DNA of 64,000 bases from Acinetobacter sp. ANC 3903 (GCF_002135315.1 NZ_NEGA01000017.1:1-64000); one strand, 5' to 3'. Positions 8,927-19,299 are shown, numbered from the stretch's first letter. The notes: generated from the sequence alone by a model not told the origin. Translations and numbers: made by a program.

Positions 8927-10162
8927 TTAAACCGCGAAAGTTTTTACTACTTTACCCACCACTTTTTGGTTAATCAGTGGGGTATTTTTACCTTGAGAGA
9001 TAATGCTCTCTTTGCTGACTGTCCACTCAAGTTCAGGATCGACCAACGCCCAACCAGCTTCTTCAGTCCAGCGTTCCAACAGATTGGCTACTTTTGCCGG
9101 GGTAACAGTCACTTTTTCCACCCACTCCAAAGGCTCAAACAAACCTTCATTAATCAGTTGAATGCCAAAAGGTACAAATGTATCAAATGCTGTAAAACCT
9201 GGTTGAGTTTCAGCAAATGGCGCCATTTTTGCAGAACTGCTCAGCGGTTCATGGTGAGTGGTAATTGCATCAATGATGCCATCTTTCACACCTTGACGCA
9301 GCAAGTTCTTGTCTTGCTCGGAACGTAAAGGCGGACGTACATGTGCAAGTGAATTGAAACCATCAATCAGCTGATCGGTCAGATGTAACTGGTGCATAGC
9401 CACATCACAAGTTACTGGCAAACCTTTTTCTTTGGCGATACGAATCAGTTCTACTGAAGCACCGCAAGACAACAAGCCGAAGTGAGCACGGACTTTAGTC
9501 GCTTCAATCATCAACAAATATTTGGCAATCGCAATGGTTTCTGCCAAGGCTGGAATCATCGGCAAGCCCTGACGTGAAGCGATAAAGCCTTCATGTACAC
9601 AACCATCTTTGGCAATTTGTGGTTCTTCTGCGTAGAACACCACGGTCATGTTTAGACCTGCCGCATATTCCAGGGTACGAATCACCACATCGTCGTCGGC
9701 AAATGGTGCATTGGCATTGGAAACCGCAGTACAGCCACCTTTTTTCAGGCCAGCCATATTGGCAGGTTGATTACCTTTCAGACCTTGAGTTTGTGCACCA
9801 ATGACTTGCAAATAAATGCCGCCATCTAGCATAGCTTTTTCAACCAGGCCGTGGATTAAGGCACCATTATCTTGCACAATCGGTTTTGAGTCGGGCGGGG
9901 TAAAAACATGCAAAATACCGTTTTCACGTGCCGCCTTCCCTTCAGATTTTAATGTCCCATGTTGTTGCTGACCCGGTTCACGCAAACGGGCACACAAGTC
10001 TACCATGGTGGGCATTAACCATTTGCCTTGCCCGTCAATCGTTTCAGTCACGTTGGCAGTTTCAGCAACCAGCTTGCCATTTTCAAGATAAACCGTTTGT
10101 ACGCTGTCGGTTTTTTTGATTGGGTCTAAGACACGGACATTTTCAATTTTTACAATACTCAT
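8927..10162 (-). CDS. pyrC': Dihydroorotase-like protein lacking the metal site (PyrC')
   Basis: A 411-residue amidohydrolase-fold protein of the dihydroorotase family, starting 9 bases after the pyrB stop. In active dihydroorotases the first strand ends in D-x-H-x-H-x-REPG. Here residues 55-64 read DLCARLREPG, so both zinc-binding histidines are replaced (by Cys and Arg). This matches the known non-catalytic pyrC' subunit that, in pseudomonads and relatives, assembles with PyrB and is needed for aspartate carbamoyltransferase activity or stability. By this reading it has no dihydroorotase activity, and a real PyrC must be encoded elsewhere. It ends at a UUCG terminator. Confidence 0.93.
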   Translation of the reverse strand: MSIVKIENVRVLDPIKKTDSVQTVYLENGKLVAETANVTETIDGQGKWLMPTMVDLCARLREPGQQQHGTLKSEGKAARENGILHVFTPPDSKPIVQDNGALIHGLVEKAMLDGGIYLQVIGAQTQGLKGNQPANMAGLKKGGCTAVSNANAPFADDDVVIRTLEYAAGLNMTVVFYAEEPQIAKDGCVHEGFIASRQGLPMIPALAETIAIAKYLLMIEATKVRAHFGLLSCGASVELIRIAKEKGLPVTCDVAMHQLHLTDQLIDGFNSLAHVRPPLRSEQDKNLLRQGVKDGIIDAITTHHEPLSSSAKMAPFAETQPGFTAFDTFVPFGIQLINEGLFEPLEWVEKVTVTPAKVANLLERWTEEAGWALVDPELEWTVSKESIISQGKNTPLINQKVVGKVVKTFAV

Positions 10163-10171
10163 GACTTTCCC

Positions 10172-11188
10172 TTATCCCGCAATCGCTTCTAACAAACCTT
10201 TTTCCTGCAACTGACCTTGCATTGCCAGTGCCAACACCGCCATACGAACCGCAATACCATTGGTCACCTGATTTAAAATCACCGACTGTGTTCCATCGGC
10301 AATGCTGGAATCGATTTCTACACCACGGTTCATTGGACCAGGATGCATCACGATGCAATCCGGTTTAGCCAAAGCCAGACGCTCTTTATTCAAGCCGTAC
10401 ATTTTGTAGAATTCAGCTTGGGAAGAGAGTGCTGGGGAATCAATACGTTCGTTTTGAATACGCAGGGTGATGATCACATCACAATCTTTAATGCCATCTT
10501 CCATGTTGTTAAATAGACGAACATCTTCACCGTATTCAGCAAAACCATAAGGCAGCAAAGTATTCGGTGCAATCACACGGATATCTTTACAGCCTAAGGT
10601 TTGCAATGCCGCAACATCAGAACGCGCAACGCGAGAGTGTTTGATATCGCCAATAATGGCAATGCTGATATCTTCAAAATTCTTTTTGGTTTCACGGCGA
10701 ATGGTCAGCATATCCAGCATGGCTTGAGTCGGATGTGCATGACGACCATCGCCGGCATTAATAATGGCGACATTGGGACAGACATCTTTGGCAATAAAAT
10801 GCGGCGCACCTGAAGATGAATGACGTACCACAAAAATGTCCGTTGCCATCGCTTCCAGGTTCCAGAGCGTGTCGCGAAGCGTTTCACCTTTGGAGGTACT
10901 TGAACGGGCAATATCAATGTTCAACACATTGGCGGAAAGACGCTTTGCAGCTGCCTCAAAAGTGGTACGGGTACGGGTAGAGTTTTCAAAAAACAGGTTC
11001 ATTACCGTACGGCCTTCAAGCAGGTTATTGGTAATCAGCTGATTTTGGTCATTAAAAAAGGACTGCGCAGTGTCCAATATTTTTGTGAGGGTTTCTTTAG
11101 AAAGGCCTTCGATGGTGAGGAAGTGTTTTAAGTTACCATCTTGGTTGAGTTGAATCTGGCTCGGAGTATGCAATGCCGCCAAGTGCAT
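10172..11188 (-). CDS. pyrB: Aspartate carbamoyltransferase catalytic subunit PyrB
   Basis: Catalyses carbamoyl phosphate plus aspartate to N-carbamoylaspartate, the committed step of pyrimidine synthesis, in the cytoplasm. At 338 residues it is a class A-like chain longer than the E. coli subunit. The carbamoyl-phosphate loop STRTRT is at 70-75 and the MHPGPMNRG segment near 280 is also conserved. AAGGAA precedes the ATG at the proper distance. It forms a two-gene operon with pyrC', with which it is expected to build a dodecameric complex. I see no pyrI-type regulatory subunit gene here. Confidence 0.97.
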   Translation of the reverse strand: MHLAALHTPSQIQLNQDGNLKHFLTIEGLSKETLTKILDTAQSFFNDQNQLITNNLLEGRTVMNLFFENSTRTRTTFEAAAKRLSANVLNIDIARSSTSKGETLRDTLWNLEAMATDIFVVRHSSSGAPHFIAKDVCPNVAIINAGDGRHAHPTQAMLDMLTIRRETKKNFEDISIAIIGDIKHSRVARSDVAALQTLGCKDIRVIAPNTLLPYGFAEYGEDVRLFNNMEDGIKDCDVIITLRIQNERIDSPALSSQAEFYKMYGLNKERLALAKPDCIVMHPGPMNRGVEIDSSIADGTQSVILNQVTNGIAVRMAVLALAMQGQLQEKGLLEAIAG

Positions 11189-11361
11189 AAGAGATTCCTT
11201 ATACGTTAAGTCAACGTATTATACAGAGTTTAATCGATTTAAATAGTTCAGCTTGATCTTACTTGTCTAAAAAGCAGCTCGGTATTTGAAATAAAAAATA
11301 TAATTCCTATTTAATTTCTCAATAACATAATTTAACCATTTAATAATTTATCCATCTGATT

Positions 11362-11403
11362 TTAAAAATAAAAACAGGTAACTCAGCCTGATTCCGAGTT
11401 ACC
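11362..11403 (-). terminator. Terminator after the first tandem paralogue
   Basis: GGTAACTC (11377-11384) pairs with GAGTTACC (11396-11403) across an 11-base loop. On the minus strand it is followed by a U-rich stretch. It lies just downstream of the gene at 11412-11750. Confidence 0.75.
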
Positions 11404-11411
11404 CTAGGCAA

Positions 11412-11750
11412 CTAACGTAGAGCCCCAATGTAACGGTTTGCCCCTTGTGCACGCTCTATATCTTCTTGAGTGGGTTCAACCGAAATTAAGTCTTCATGCT
11501 GCGTGAACTGAATTTCATTTATCGGCTCTTCATCAGTTTTTAGTCCCAGCCCTTTAGTCAAACGTTCAACCAGGCGAAGTAATTCAGGGTCTTGTGTCTG
11601 TTTCGCCATTGCCATCACATGCTCGGCATATTCGACGTTCTCTGTAAGATAGCTTGCATCAATCACGCGCCCTGATACCCGTCTTAACCGTGCATAAATG
11701 AGAGTTGCCACTGAAAAAACTTCATTTGTAATGATTACACTTTCTGACAT
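11412..11750 (-). CDS. Small conserved protein, tandem paralogue A
   Basis: I do not recognise a named family for this 112-residue protein. Residues about 10-75 are clearly related to the next gene upstream (11906-12226). Both carry FSVATL-YARLR, RVID--YL, YA--V and T-DPEL---VERL at the same spacing. The C-terminal 40 residues differ and are acidic and polar. There is no signal peptide or membrane segment, so it is likely cytoplasmic and helical. It has its own terminator, and another terminator separates it from its paralogue, so the two are probably separate transcripts. Confidence 0.75.
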   Translation of the reverse strand: MSESVIITNEVFSVATLIYARLRRVSGRVIDASYLTENVEYAEHVMAMAKQTQDPELLRLVERLTKGLGLKTDEEPINEIQFTQHEDLISVEPTQEDIERAQGANRYIGALR

Positions 11751-11852
11751 TTGTAATTCCCATCTCTAAAAAAGAAAGCGAGGCATCAAGCACTCTCCTT
11801 GATCAAGCTGCCTCACTGGGCTATGTAGCAATATCTGTACCAATATAAAAAA

Positions 11853-11882
11853 AGCTCATATGATTTAACATATGAGCTCTCT
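11853..11882 (-). terminator. Terminator between the two paralogues
   Basis: AGCTCATATG (11853-11862) pairs with CATATGAGCT (11869-11878) over a 6-base loop, with an A-run on the left that becomes a U-run on the minus strand. It ends the transcript of paralogue B. Confidence 0.8.
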
Positions 11883-11905
11883 TAAAATTATGTTTTTATT
11901 CTATT

Positions 11906-12226
11906 TTAGAATAGGCTAAAACTTACATGACCTTCGTCAAGAGCTTTTTTATTGGTGTTATTTTCCTTCGAAAGAAGAATCTGTTGGTCTTCTGCATTTA
12001 TAAGCTCATGATCTTCTTGCAAGTCTAAAAGAGCTCGCAGACGTTCCACATAGCCCGCAAGCTCTGGATCTTTTGTCTCAAGTGCAAGTGTGACCACATA
12101 ATGTGCATAGGAACGATCCTGCATTAAATACATGACATCAATAACCCGGCTGTTCACTTTCCTTAAGCGTGCATACAACAATGTCGCAACTGAAAAAATA
12201 TCATCCTTTTTTGCTGTAATATTCAT
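11906..12226 (-). CDS. Small conserved protein, tandem paralogue B
   Basis: A 106-residue protein sharing the core of the gene at 11412-11750 (FSVATLLYARLRKV, RVIDVMYL, DPELAGYVERL), with a different tail rich in Glu, Asn and Lys. No signal peptide, membrane segment or catalytic motif is evident. It lies upstream of and divergent from rlmKL (about 235 AT-rich bases between). The duplication with diverged tails suggests a shared helical binding domain with different outputs, which is inference only. Confidence 0.75.
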   Translation of the reverse strand: MNITAKKDDIFSVATLLYARLRKVNSRVIDVMYLMQDRSYAHYVVTLALETKDPELAGYVERLRALLDLQEDHELINAEDQQILLSKENNTNKKALDEGHVSFSLF

Positions 12227-12460
12227 ACTTTACCCTACATAAAATCCATTGATTAAATTTTAAAATTCATTTTTAAGCCCAGTGTAATTTTACATATCCC
12301 CTGAATTTTTAATTGGCTTTTTATTCCAACATTTAGAGCTTTTTATAATTAATACACTGACCTAAGTTGCTTGAAGTTTTCAAAATATAAAAATTTTTCG
12401 GCACTAAAATAAGTTAAACTTATACAAGTTTTTATTTTATTTTTTCGGTCTCTCTATTTT

Positions 12461-14668
12461 ATGAATACCTCTTCACGTTTAAGCAATTACTGGGTCACCT
12501 GTGCAGATGGACTTGAAACCTTACTCCGCGAGGAAATTGAAGGTTTAGGTGTTCAAAATATTGAACAGTTACCGGGTCGTTTGATTTTCAAAGGTACATT
12601 GGCAGATGCATACCGTGTTTGCATGTGGTCACGTTTAGCTTCACGTGTTTTAACCCCTATTCATGTTCATGAACTTGAATTTACCCATGACGCACGTGAT
12701 GTGGCAGAAGAGCTCTATGAAGGTGCAATCAACTTTGACTGGTCGCTCATTTTCGCACCACAAAGTACATTTGCTATTCGTTTACATGTAGAACGTGAAA
12801 TTAAGGTCAATACCCAATTCGCAACTTTACGGGTAAAAGATGGTGTGGTGGATTCCTTTATGGAAGCGGTGGGCAAACGTCCAAGCATCGACATCAAACA
12901 GCCAGAAATTACGCTATATGTGCTTGCTGGCAAAACTGCGCATACTTATTGTCTGGACTTATCCGGTGATTCTTTACATAAACGTGGCTATCGTCATTAC
13001 ATGACCGATGCGCCGATTAAAGAAAACCTCGCAGCAGCCATTCTGCAAAAAGCCCAATTAAAACAACGTAATCCCGATATTATTCTGGATCCAATGTGTG
13101 GTTCAGGGACTTTTATCATTGAATCACTGATGATGCTGACGGATCGTGCGCCAGGTCTGGTTCGCCGTTTTGGCTTCAATGGCTGGAATGGACATGACCA
13201 TGAATTATGGATGTCGATTAAAGCTGAAGCAGCAGAACGTTATAAAGCAGCTTTAGAGCAGCCTTTACCGCAATTCTACGCTTATGATGCCGACTGGGAA
13301 GCTGTTAAAGCCACCAAACAGAATATTATTGCTGCAGGCTTTGAAGCATTGCTTGACCATATCAAAATTGAAGAGCGTACGCTGGCGGATTGGCCGGATT
13401 TCAAGGCTGAAGGAAAAACTTCATTTATTGTGACTAACCCGCCTTATGGTGAGCGTTTAGGTGATAAAGCCTCTAACCGTGCATTATATTTAGGTTTATC
13501 TGCCCTGTTGCAAAAGAATTTTCCAAATCAATATGCAGCCGTGATTGCTGCACAGGTTGAACAGGCCGATGTACTGGCCTTTAATGAGCCACAAATTCTA
13601 CGTTTGATGAATGGTAAACTGCCTATTTACGTGCGTTTCGGCATCATCAAACCTGCAGCTGTGTCAGAACCATTTTTAGCACATTGGCAGCCACAGCAGT
13701 TCGAGCCAATTGAAGGTGCACAGGACTTTACCAACCGTTTGCAAAAGAACATGCAAAACCTGAAAAAATGGGCAGTGAAAGAAAATATCTACTGCTTGCG
13801 TTTATACGATGCCGACTTGCCAGATTTTAATGTTGCGGTGGATTTATACGGCGATCGCTTGCATGTACAAGAATATGCGCCACCAAAAACCATTGATCCG
13901 GAAAAAGCCAAAAAGCGTTTTAATCTCGCGTTGCAGGCCATTCGTTCGGTGACCGGTTTGGGACGTGATGCGATCTTTATTAAGACACGTGCCCGTCAGG
14001 AAGGTAAAAGCCAGTACACCAAACAAAGCACCGCCTCTAAACGCTTTATTGTGCAAGAAGGCAAAGCCAAGATTTTAGTCAACCTGACAGACTATCTGGA
14101 TACTGGCCTGTTCCTTGACCATCGTCAAATGCGTTTACGTATTGCGGCTGAAGCCAAAGGCAAGCACTTCCTGAATTTATACAGTTACACCTCAACTGCG
14201 AGTTTACATGCCGCTTTAGGTGGTGCTGCAAGTACTACCAGTGTCGATTTATCCAATACCTACTTAAACTGGTCTAAAGAAAACTTTGTCTTGAATGGTT
14301 TGACTGTGGATCATGCCGATGAACAGCACCAGTTCTTTGCCAGCGACTGTTTTGAATGGTTGAAAGAAGGCCATGAACAATATGACCTGATCTTTATCGA
14401 TCCGCCAACTTTCTCCAATTCGAAAAAGTTTTATGGCACATTCGATGTGCAACGTGACCACCTGTCACTCCTTAAACGTGCCATGAACCGCTTAACCACG
14501 GAAGGTACTTTGTACTTCTCCAACAACTATCGTGGTTTTGAGATGGATGAGGAAATTCTGGCATTCTTTGATGTTCAGGAAATTACCAATGAAACCATTG
14601 GCCCGGACTTTAAACGTAATACCAAAATTCACCGTGCCTGGAAAATTCAACATCCACAAAATGGCTAA
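12461..14668 (+). CDS. rlmL: Bifunctional 23S rRNA methyltransferase RlmKL
   Basis: A 735-residue fusion of two methyltransferases. The N-terminal half (RlmL) has a THUMP RNA-binding domain at about 55-160 and a catalytic domain with DPMCGSGTF near 208-216 and NPPYGERLG near 327. It makes m2G2445 in 23S rRNA. The C-terminal half (RlmK) carries LNLYSYTST near 567 and FIDPPTFSNSKKF near 645, and makes m7G2069. Length and domain order match the E. coli protein. The start ATG has only a weak ribosome-binding site. It is followed by a strong bidirectional terminator. Confidence 0.96.
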   Translation: MNTSSRLSNYWVTCADGLETLLREEIEGLGVQNIEQLPGRLIFKGTLADAYRVCMWSRLASRVLTPIHVHELEFTHDARDVAEELYEGAINFDWSLIFAPQSTFAIRLHVEREIKVNTQFATLRVKDGVVDSFMEAVGKRPSIDIKQPEITLYVLAGKTAHTYCLDLSGDSLHKRGYRHYMTDAPIKENLAAAILQKAQLKQRNPDIILDPMCGSGTFIIESLMMLTDRAPGLVRRFGFNGWNGHDHELWMSIKAEAAERYKAALEQPLPQFYAYDADWEAVKATKQNIIAAGFEALLDHIKIEERTLADWPDFKAEGKTSFIVTNPPYGERLGDKASNRALYLGLSALLQKNFPNQYAAVIAAQVEQADVLAFNEPQILRLMNGKLPIYVRFGIIKPAAVSEPFLAHWQPQQFEPIEGAQDFTNRLQKNMQNLKKWAVKENIYCLRLYDADLPDFNVAVDLYGDRLHVQEYAPPKTIDPEKAKKRFNLALQAIRSVTGLGRDAIFIKTRARQEGKSQYTKQSTASKRFIVQEGKAKILVNLTDYLDTGLFLDHRQMRLRIAAEAKGKHFLNLYSYTSTASLHAALGGAASTTSVDLSNTYLNWSKENFVLNGLTVDHADEQHQFFASDCFEWLKEGHEQYDLIFIDPPTFSNSKKFYGTFDVQRDHLSLLKRAMNRLTTEGTLYFSNNYRGFEMDEEILAFFDVQEITNETIGPDFKRNTKIHRAWKIQHPQNG

Positions 14669-14689
14669 TATATTTTAGATACTGCACTA

Positions 14690-14722
14690 AAAAAAGGCTG
14701 CCTATCTGGCAGCCTTTTTTTT
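14690..14722. terminator. Bidirectional terminator between rlmKL and the DUF945 gene
   Basis: The stem AAGGCTGCC/GGCAGCCTT (14694-14702, 14708-14716) with a TATCT loop has an A-run before and a long T-run after. It serves two converging genes. Confidence 0.9.
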
Positions 14723-14730
14723 TACATATA

Positions 14731-16008
14731 TTAATTTAAAAATTTCTTTTCACCGTATTTATATTCAATACCGATTTTTAAGATATCGCCCTCGCGTTTA
14801 GCTTGCAGAGACTGCTGCATACCATTCAGCATTTGCTCAAGTTCCTGGTCAGATAAGGTTTTACCGCCCTGTTGCAGATAGTTTTTCATGATCGTTTTCA
14901 TGATTTTTTTGTCATATTCAACATTGGCCTGATATTCGACCAGATTCGGTGCCATTTTAACCAAACTTTCAAAAGAGGATTGATGCCCCGGCATGACCTT
15001 TCCTGTCAGGCTGGCTTTGGCATAACCCTCACCTACCTTAATTTGATTATTCTGCGATTCAAAAGCAAAACCGTCATTTACAATCGCCAGGAAACTGCTT
15101 ACCACATCCTGATTGAGTTCTTCTTTTGCTATACATGCTGCACTACTTTTTTCCAATAAATCAAAAAAATTCTGCACTTTTTGTCGATTAAGAGCCGCCA
15201 GCTTAAAGTTAATTTCAAAATCATGAAAACTAGGGGTTTTATACATGGTCATTTCATCAATTTTGACCTGAGTATCAAAAGCAACCTTGTTTTTATCGAG
15301 CTGAGTATTTACCCGCAAAGCAAAGCCTTTTAATTCACCACTGCCAAACTGCTGTACATTTCGGTCCGTACGCTGAATTGAAGCAATATTTAAGCGAGTT
15401 TCCCCCTCATTCAGGGCCGTGTTTAAACCCTGATTGGTCTCAAACCCTAAATCGCGTATCTGCATCTGACCCAATTTATCATTCACAGTCATATTCGGAA
15501 TTTGAAACTTTACATTCAACACATCGAATCGATCATCTTTTGATTTGGCAAGCATTGTAAAAGTCATAGGATCAATGCGGGTTTGTATCTCTGCCTCATT
15601 TTTCTCATACACAGGAGTGACGAGTGAAGTACGCATTTTTCCCAACCAATCAATTTTGGTTTGAGCGGTTAAAGGCTGTTTCATTAATGCCTGAAAGACC
15701 CCATTGCCTTGCTTTAAATGAATGAGTGATTCAATGTGATAACCATTCCAACTGCGTTTAATGGCATCAGTTCCGCTCAGGATTAAAACATCTTTAGGTT
15801 TGCAGGGATCAAGAGTGAATTCGGCCGTCCAGTCGGCAGAACCCTGCATAGCGCCCATATTAAAATTTTTATACTGAATCGACATGAAATTTGATTTTTT
15901 ATACTGCTGATAATAGGAAGTTAAACTTTTGTCTGCATATAAATTCCCTCCTATGACCGCTGTTACCAATCCCACAATGCTTCCCACACCCCAGGTTAAT
16001 TTTGACAT
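14731..16008 (-). CDS. DUF945/YdgA-family protein
   Basis: A 425-residue protein with an N-terminal hydrophobic segment (residues about 6-21) that ends in the family hallmark GGNLYADKSL. It would be anchored in the inner membrane or exported. The rest is beta-rich with repeated strands, as in DUF945 (E. coli YdgA/YhdP-like) proteins of unknown function. The C-terminus contains the family-typical QGGKTLSDQELEQML. It stands alone, convergent with rlmKL and upstream (on the same strand) of nothing obvious. Confidence 0.8.
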   Translation of the reverse strand: MSKLTWGVGSIVGLVTAVIGGNLYADKSLTSYYQQYKKSNFMSIQYKNFNMGAMQGSADWTAEFTLDPCKPKDVLILSGTDAIKRSWNGYHIESLIHLKQGNGVFQALMKQPLTAQTKIDWLGKMRTSLVTPVYEKNEAEIQTRIDPMTFTMLAKSKDDRFDVLNVKFQIPNMTVNDKLGQMQIRDLGFETNQGLNTALNEGETRLNIASIQRTDRNVQQFGSGELKGFALRVNTQLDKNKVAFDTQVKIDEMTMYKTPSFHDFEINFKLAALNRQKVQNFFDLLEKSSAACIAKEELNQDVVSSFLAIVNDGFAFESQNNQIKVGEGYAKASLTGKVMPGHQSSFESLVKMAPNLVEYQANVEYDKKIMKTIMKNYLQQGGKTLSDQELEQMLNGMQQSLQAKREGDILKIGIEYKYGEKKFLN

Positions 16009-16185
16009 AGTATGTGCTCTAGATTTATGTGTTTTTATTAAATAAAAGTATAAGTAAATTTTTTAATAAAAGATAATTATTTTTTAAAATTAATAACTTA
16101 TAAACATAAAGAACCAAAAAACCTTAAAAATTATGTCAATTTTTTACCTAAAATTTCACTTTTTCGACTGAAATTGTCAGGCATA

Positions 16186-16213
16186 AAAAAACCCGGCCGG
16201 AGCCAGGTTTTTT
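16186..16213. terminator. Terminator after clpB
   Basis: AAAAACCCGGC and GCCAGGTTTTT pair with one position that is a G-U wobble on the minus strand. The A-run on the left gives the U-run after clpB. Confidence 0.85.
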
Positions 16214-16227
16214 CTATTTACAGCAAA

Positions 16228-18810
16228 TTAACTTAATTTCATTTTTTCAAATTCAAGATGACCATTTTCCGCTTTTACGAAAATAGTATCTCCTGGCAGA
16301 AAATCACCACTCAGGATTTTTTGCGCCAATGTATTTTCTACTTGTTGCTGGATAGCACGCTTTAATGGACGAGCACCATACACAGGGTCAAAACCGGCAT
16401 CAATCAACTGATCAAATGCAGTATCATCCACTGAAAGTCGCATATCTTTTTCGCTTAAACGTGCACGTAAACGATCTAGCTGAATATCGGCAATACCACG
16501 AATTTGGGCTTTTTTCAGTGAATGGAATACCACCAACTCATCAATACGGTTAATGAATTCCGGACGGAAGTGTTGAGATACCGCGCTCATCACCACCGTA
16601 CGAACCTCATCATCAGTTGCGTGTTCACCCAGTTCACGTACATCCTGTGAACCGAGGTTTGAAGTCAACACAATAACCGTATTTTTGAAGTCCACCACAC
16701 GACCCTGTGAGTCGGTCAAACGGCCATCATCCAGCACTTGCAGCAAGATATTAAATACATCTGGATGGGCTTTCTCGACCTCGTCGAACAGCACCACACT
16801 ATAAGGTTTACGGCGTACTGCTTCAGTCAAAATACCGCCTTCTTCATAACCCACGTATCCCGGAGGTGCACCCACCAGACGGCTGACGGAATGTTTCTCC
16901 ATGAACTCGCTCATATCGATACGTACCATGGCATCATCACTGTCGAACAGGAAATTAGCCAATGCTTTGGTCAATTCAGTTTTACCCACCCCGGTAGGAC
17001 CCAAGAACAGGAATGAGCCACTAGGACGGTTTGGGTCAGACAAGCCTGCACGTGAGCGACGCACTGCATTCGATACAGCCACTACGGCTTCATCTTGCCC
17101 CACGACACGGTTATGCAAGAATTCTTCCATATTTAGCAGTTTCTCGCGTTCACCTTGCAGCATTTTAGCGACAGGGATACCGGTTGCAGCACTGACCACT
17201 TCAGCAATTTCATTTTCAGTGACTTTGGTACGAATCAGTTTAGGCTCTTCGTTATTTTCTTCAGCCACTTCTTCTGCATCCAGACGTTTTTGCAGCTCGG
17301 GAATGACGCCATATTGCAAACGGCTGGCTTCAGCCAAGTCACCTTCACGTTGGGCTTTTTCAAAAGCGGTACGAGCTTTGTCCAATTCGGTTTGAGCCTG
17401 ACTGGTACCTTGAACCAAGGCTTTTTCGGCACGCCACACTTCTTCCAGATCGTTATATTCACGCTGAACTTCTTCAATCTGTTTTTCCAGATGGGTCACT
17501 TCAGCCTTACTCACTGAATCGGCATCCTGTTTGACTGCTTCCAGTTGCATTTTCAGCTGAATCAAACGGCGGTCCAAACGGTCGAGTGGCTCAGGTTTTG
17601 AGTCAATTTCCATTTTGATCCGCGAAGCTGCTTCATCAATCAGGTCAATGGCCTTATCCGGCAATTGACGATCGGTAATATAACGATGCGACATCTTCGC
17701 AGCCGCAATAATGGCCGAATCCAGAATTTGCACCCCATGATGGGTGGCGTACTTTTCTTTCAAGCCACGCAAAATCGCAATGGTATCTTCAACGCTGGGT
17801 TCATCCACCAATACTTTCTGGAAACGGCGTTCCAGTGCTGCATCTTTTTCAATATATTGACGATATTCATCCAGTGTTGTTGCACCGACACAGCGCAGCT
17901 CACCACGAGCTAATGCAGGTTTCAACATGTTGCCGGCGTCCATGGCACCATCGCCTTTACCTGCACCCACCAGTGTATGCAATTCATCAATGAACAGAAT
18001 GATTTGCCCTTCATATTTGGCCAAATCTTTGAGCACTGCTTTTAAACGCTCTTCAAACTCACCACGATATTTTGCACCAGCAAGCAATGAGCCCAAGTCC
18101 AAAGATAGCACCCGTTTACCTTTCAAACCTTCCGGCACTTCATTATTAACAATACGCTGTGCCAAGCCTTCTACAATCGCAGTTTTACCCACCCCTGGCT
18201 CACCAATCAGAACCGGGTTGTTTTTGGTACGGCGTGACAACACCTGAATGGTACGACGGATTTCTTCATCGCGGCCTATCACAGGATCGAGCTTGCCATT
18301 CAGGGCACGTTCAGTTAAATCAATGGTGTATTTATTGAGTGAATCACGTTGATCTTCGTGGGTATTACTCATGACTTGTTCGCCGCCTCGAATATTTTCA
18401 ATTGCTTTGCGTAAGCCTTCAGTGGTTAGGCCTACATTATTTAATAAAGTTTTGGTTGCCCCGGTTTCCGCTAAGGCTAACAGCACCCAATCGGTAGACA
18501 GAAACTCATCCCCAGCTTTTTGTGCATAGCTGTCCGCCAGATTTAATGCACGTACTGCTTCGGGATTTAGGTTAATGTCTCCAGTAGGATTGGCAATGGT
18601 CGGTGCATCTTGAAGCGCTTGCTGCAATTTAGTTTGAAGATCACGCAGATTTGCCCCGGCTTGTTGTAACAAGCTGATATTGGCCGGTTCTTCTAAGAGC
18701 ACCGATAAAATATGAATACCTGATATTGCGGTATGGTCTTTACCCATGGCCAAGGACTGAGCATCTGATAAAGCTTGCTGCAAGCGGTTTGTAAATTTTT
18801 CAAAACGCAT
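16228..18810 (-). CDS. clpB: ATP-dependent disaggregase ClpB
   Basis: Hexameric AAA+ chaperone that extracts proteins from aggregates together with DnaK. With the start at the ATG at 18810 it is 860 residues and begins MRFEKFT, the usual ClpB start. AGGAAAA precedes this ATG; the longer frame begins at a GTG that overlaps the same ribosome-binding site. Domains in order: N-domain (1-145), AAA-1 with Walker [10 protein letters not shown], the coiled-coil middle domain (about 410-525, rich in Glu, Lys and Gln), AAA-2 with GPTGVGKTE, and the GARPLKR sensor-2 motif near the end. A sigma-32-like promoter lies upstream at 18848-18876. Confidence 0.98.
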   Translation of the reverse strand: MRFEKFTNRLQQALSDAQSLAMGKDHTAISGIHILSVLLEEPANISLLQQAGANLRDLQTKLQQALQDAPTIANPTGDINLNPEAVRALNLADSYAQKAGDEFLSTDWVLLALAETGATKTLLNNVGLTTEGLRKAIENIRGGEQVMSNTHEDQRDSLNKYTIDLTERALNGKLDPVIGRDEEIRRTIQVLSRRTKNNPVLIGEPGVGKTAIVEGLAQRIVNNEVPEGLKGKRVLSLDLGSLLAGAKYRGEFEERLKAVLKDLAKYEGQIILFIDELHTLVGAGKGDGAMDAGNMLKPALARGELRCVGATTLDEYRQYIEKDAALERRFQKVLVDEPSVEDTIAILRGLKEKYATHHGVQILDSAIIAAAKMSHRYITDRQLPDKAIDLIDEAASRIKMEIDSKPEPLDRLDRRLIQLKMQLEAVKQDADSVSKAEVTHLEKQIEEVQREYNDLEEVWRAEKALVQGTSQAQTELDKARTAFEKAQREGDLAEASRLQYGVIPELQKRLDAEEVAEENNEEPKLIRTKVTENEIAEVVSAATGIPVAKMLQGEREKLLNMEEFLHNRVVGQDEAVVAVSNAVRRSRAGLSDPNRPSGSFLFLGPTGVGKTELTKALANFLFDSDDAMVRIDMSEFMEKHSVSRLVGAPPGYVGYEEGGILTEAVRRKPYSVVLFDEVEKAHPDVFNILLQVLDDGRLTDSQGRVVDFKNTVIVLTSNLGSQDVRELGEHATDDEVRTVVMSAVSQHFRPEFINRIDELVVFHSLKKAQIRGIADIQLDRLRARLSEKDMRLSVDDTAFDQLIDAGFDPVYGARPLKRAIQQQVENTLAQKILSGDFLPGDTIFVKAENGHLEFEKMKLS

Positions 18811-18847
18811 TCTTATTTTCCTCACAACAAATTTTGTACTTGGATAA

Positions 18848-18876
18848 TAGATGGGAATGGTTTGATATTTTTCAAT
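18848..18876 (-). promoter_or_regulatory. Sigma-32 (heat-shock) promoter of clpB
   Basis: On the minus strand ATTGAAA (18876-18870) is separated by 14 bases from CCCATCTA (18855-18848). The known heat-shock consensus is CTTGAAA, 13-15 bases, CCCCATNT, so both boxes and the spacing fit closely. The -10 box lies 37 bases upstream of the clpB ATG. ClpB is a classic sigma-32 target, which supports the call. Confidence 0.8.
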
Positions 18877-19262
18877 AAAATTTCTTAAAAAATATTTTAA
18901 TTTTCAACAACTAATATAATTAAGTTAAAAAAGTAAACCTTAATTATAATATGGGTATTCGGGCTATTTTTTTCAAGTCAATTTCACGACTTATCTATAA
19001 AATTCTATTCAACATATATTCTAGACATGATTAGTGGGGGTGTGGATTCAGGAGAAAAAATCTTGAGATGTATTTTGGCTAGATGCGTACTGCTTAAAAA
19101 TGAGATCAGATGACAATTAAATGTTAAGGATAAAAATCTAGATGCGAAATTGAAATCAAATAGAATCCGGACAATAAAATCAGGTAAATTTTTAATCCAG
19201 ACAAGAATTAAGTCTGAACTTCTTTATATTCAACAATATGAGTTTTGTATGTTTGATTAAAA
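18877..19262. other. Intergenic stretch upstream of clpB
   Basis: About 385 AT-rich bases between the clpB promoter and the osmC terminator. I see no reading frame with a ribosome-binding site, no clear hairpin and no repeat. Confidence 0.6.
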
Positions 19263-19290
19263 ATGGCAATTCACCAATGAATTGCCATCT
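19258..19290 (-). terminator. Terminator after the OsmC-family gene
   Basis: The perfect 10-bp stem ATGGCAATTC/GAATTGCCAT (19263-19272, 19279-19288) has an A-run on the left, giving a U-run on the minus strand, immediately after the OsmC gene. Confidence 0.85.
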
Positions 19291-19299
19291 AGATTTTTA

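Noticed and set aside
16901..17395. 164-codon plus-strand frame inside clpB
   Set aside because: It is antisense to a highly conserved gene and its open length follows from clpB codon use; no ribosome-binding site or protein-like pattern.
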